Of a stretch of 54,311 nucleotides of DNA, positions 54,271-54,311 are shown piece by piece. Within the stretch, counting starts at the first letter, position 1. Each line of letters starts with the position of its first letter. The notes beneath the pieces were generated by a model. The model had not been told where the DNA came from, did no database searches, and was given only the letters and a program-made list of their open reading frames with translations. The stretch comes from Companilactobacillus mindensis DSM 14500. Its GTDB lineage: Bacteria > Bacillota > Bacilli > Lactobacillales > Lactobacillaceae. Location: positions 1 through 54,311 of the forward strand of contig NZ_AZEZ01000022.1 of NCBI RefSeq assembly GCF_001434275.1, written 5' to 3'. A program made the position numbers and the translations under genes.

Positions 54271-54311
54271 AAAAGTTAGACAAAATTAAATATTGTTAAG
54301 CTGCTAAGGCA
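54261..54311. mobile_element. Possible insertion-sequence end at window edge
   Basis: The block GTGCAACACAAAAGTTAGAC (54262-54281) resembles IS3-type terminal repeats. On the minus strand the edge reads GCC TTA GCA GCT TAA, which could be the end of a transposase. Only about 50 bases are available. Confidence 0.3.

Overview
This window looks like the chromosome of a low-GC Gram-positive bacterium, most likely a Lactobacillaceae species; a Companilactobacillus-type lactobacillus is my guess from overall resemblance and was not computed. The reasons are strong AGGAGG-type ribosome binding sites, T-box leaders, an rplU-prp-rpmA cluster with an N-terminally extended L27, a DUF3042-type small protein, a PASTA-domain Ser/Thr kinase with a PP2C phosphatase, and the gene orders gmk-rpoZ-priA-fmt-rsmB-prpC-prkC-rsgA-rpe-thiN and efp-asp23-nusB-folD-xseAB-ispA-tlyA-recN. 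Nearly all genes lie on the minus strand. No prophage or CRISPR array is visible, and only a doubtful insertion-sequence end touches the right edge.

Layout: 1-4.0 kb is a methionine/AI-2 island. A promoter and a Met T-box precede metQ-like lipoprotein, luxS and an SDR gene, followed by a second Met T-box and a decayed second metQ. 4.1-14.7 kb is the gmk-to-thiN housekeeping operon. At 14.8-15.2 kb a small plus-strand gene sits behind a textbook LexA box and ends tail-to-tail, overlapping, with recN. 15.2-23.7 kb is the recN-to-efp block and the L21/Prp/L27 operon. 23.7-29.7 kb is accessory: a polytopic membrane protein, an esterase, several very small genes, two identical tRNA-Arg(TCT) genes and a CDF cation transporter broken by an in-frame stop. 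30-36 kb holds a YnbB-like PLP enzyme, miaA, glcK, rhomboid, a folate salvage enzyme and rpmG. 36-46 kb holds a class B PBP, greA, mltG, pheST with a Phe T-box, a SPOUT methylase, and acyP divergent from it. 46-50 kb contains yidC, a TrpX-like binding protein behind a candidate leader-peptide attenuator, and a lipoprotein. 50-53.7 kb contains an OmpR/HK two-component pair and gnd. The last 650 bp hold very short peptide ORFs and a possible gene remnant.

The most notable observations are: (a) the SOS-controlled small gene convergent with recN; (b) a Trp-codon leader peptide followed by two tandem terminators before an orphan TrpX; (c) a nonsense codon in a CDF transporter lying exactly inside a perfect 17-bp inverted repeat; (d) two tandem Met T-boxes in one metQ-luxS-SDR operon; (e) a strong palindromic terminator between nusB and folD; (f) two families of dispersed intergenic repeats, one of which abuts or supplies the stop codon of the gene before it; and (g) several unlisted small ORFs with good ribosome binding sites.
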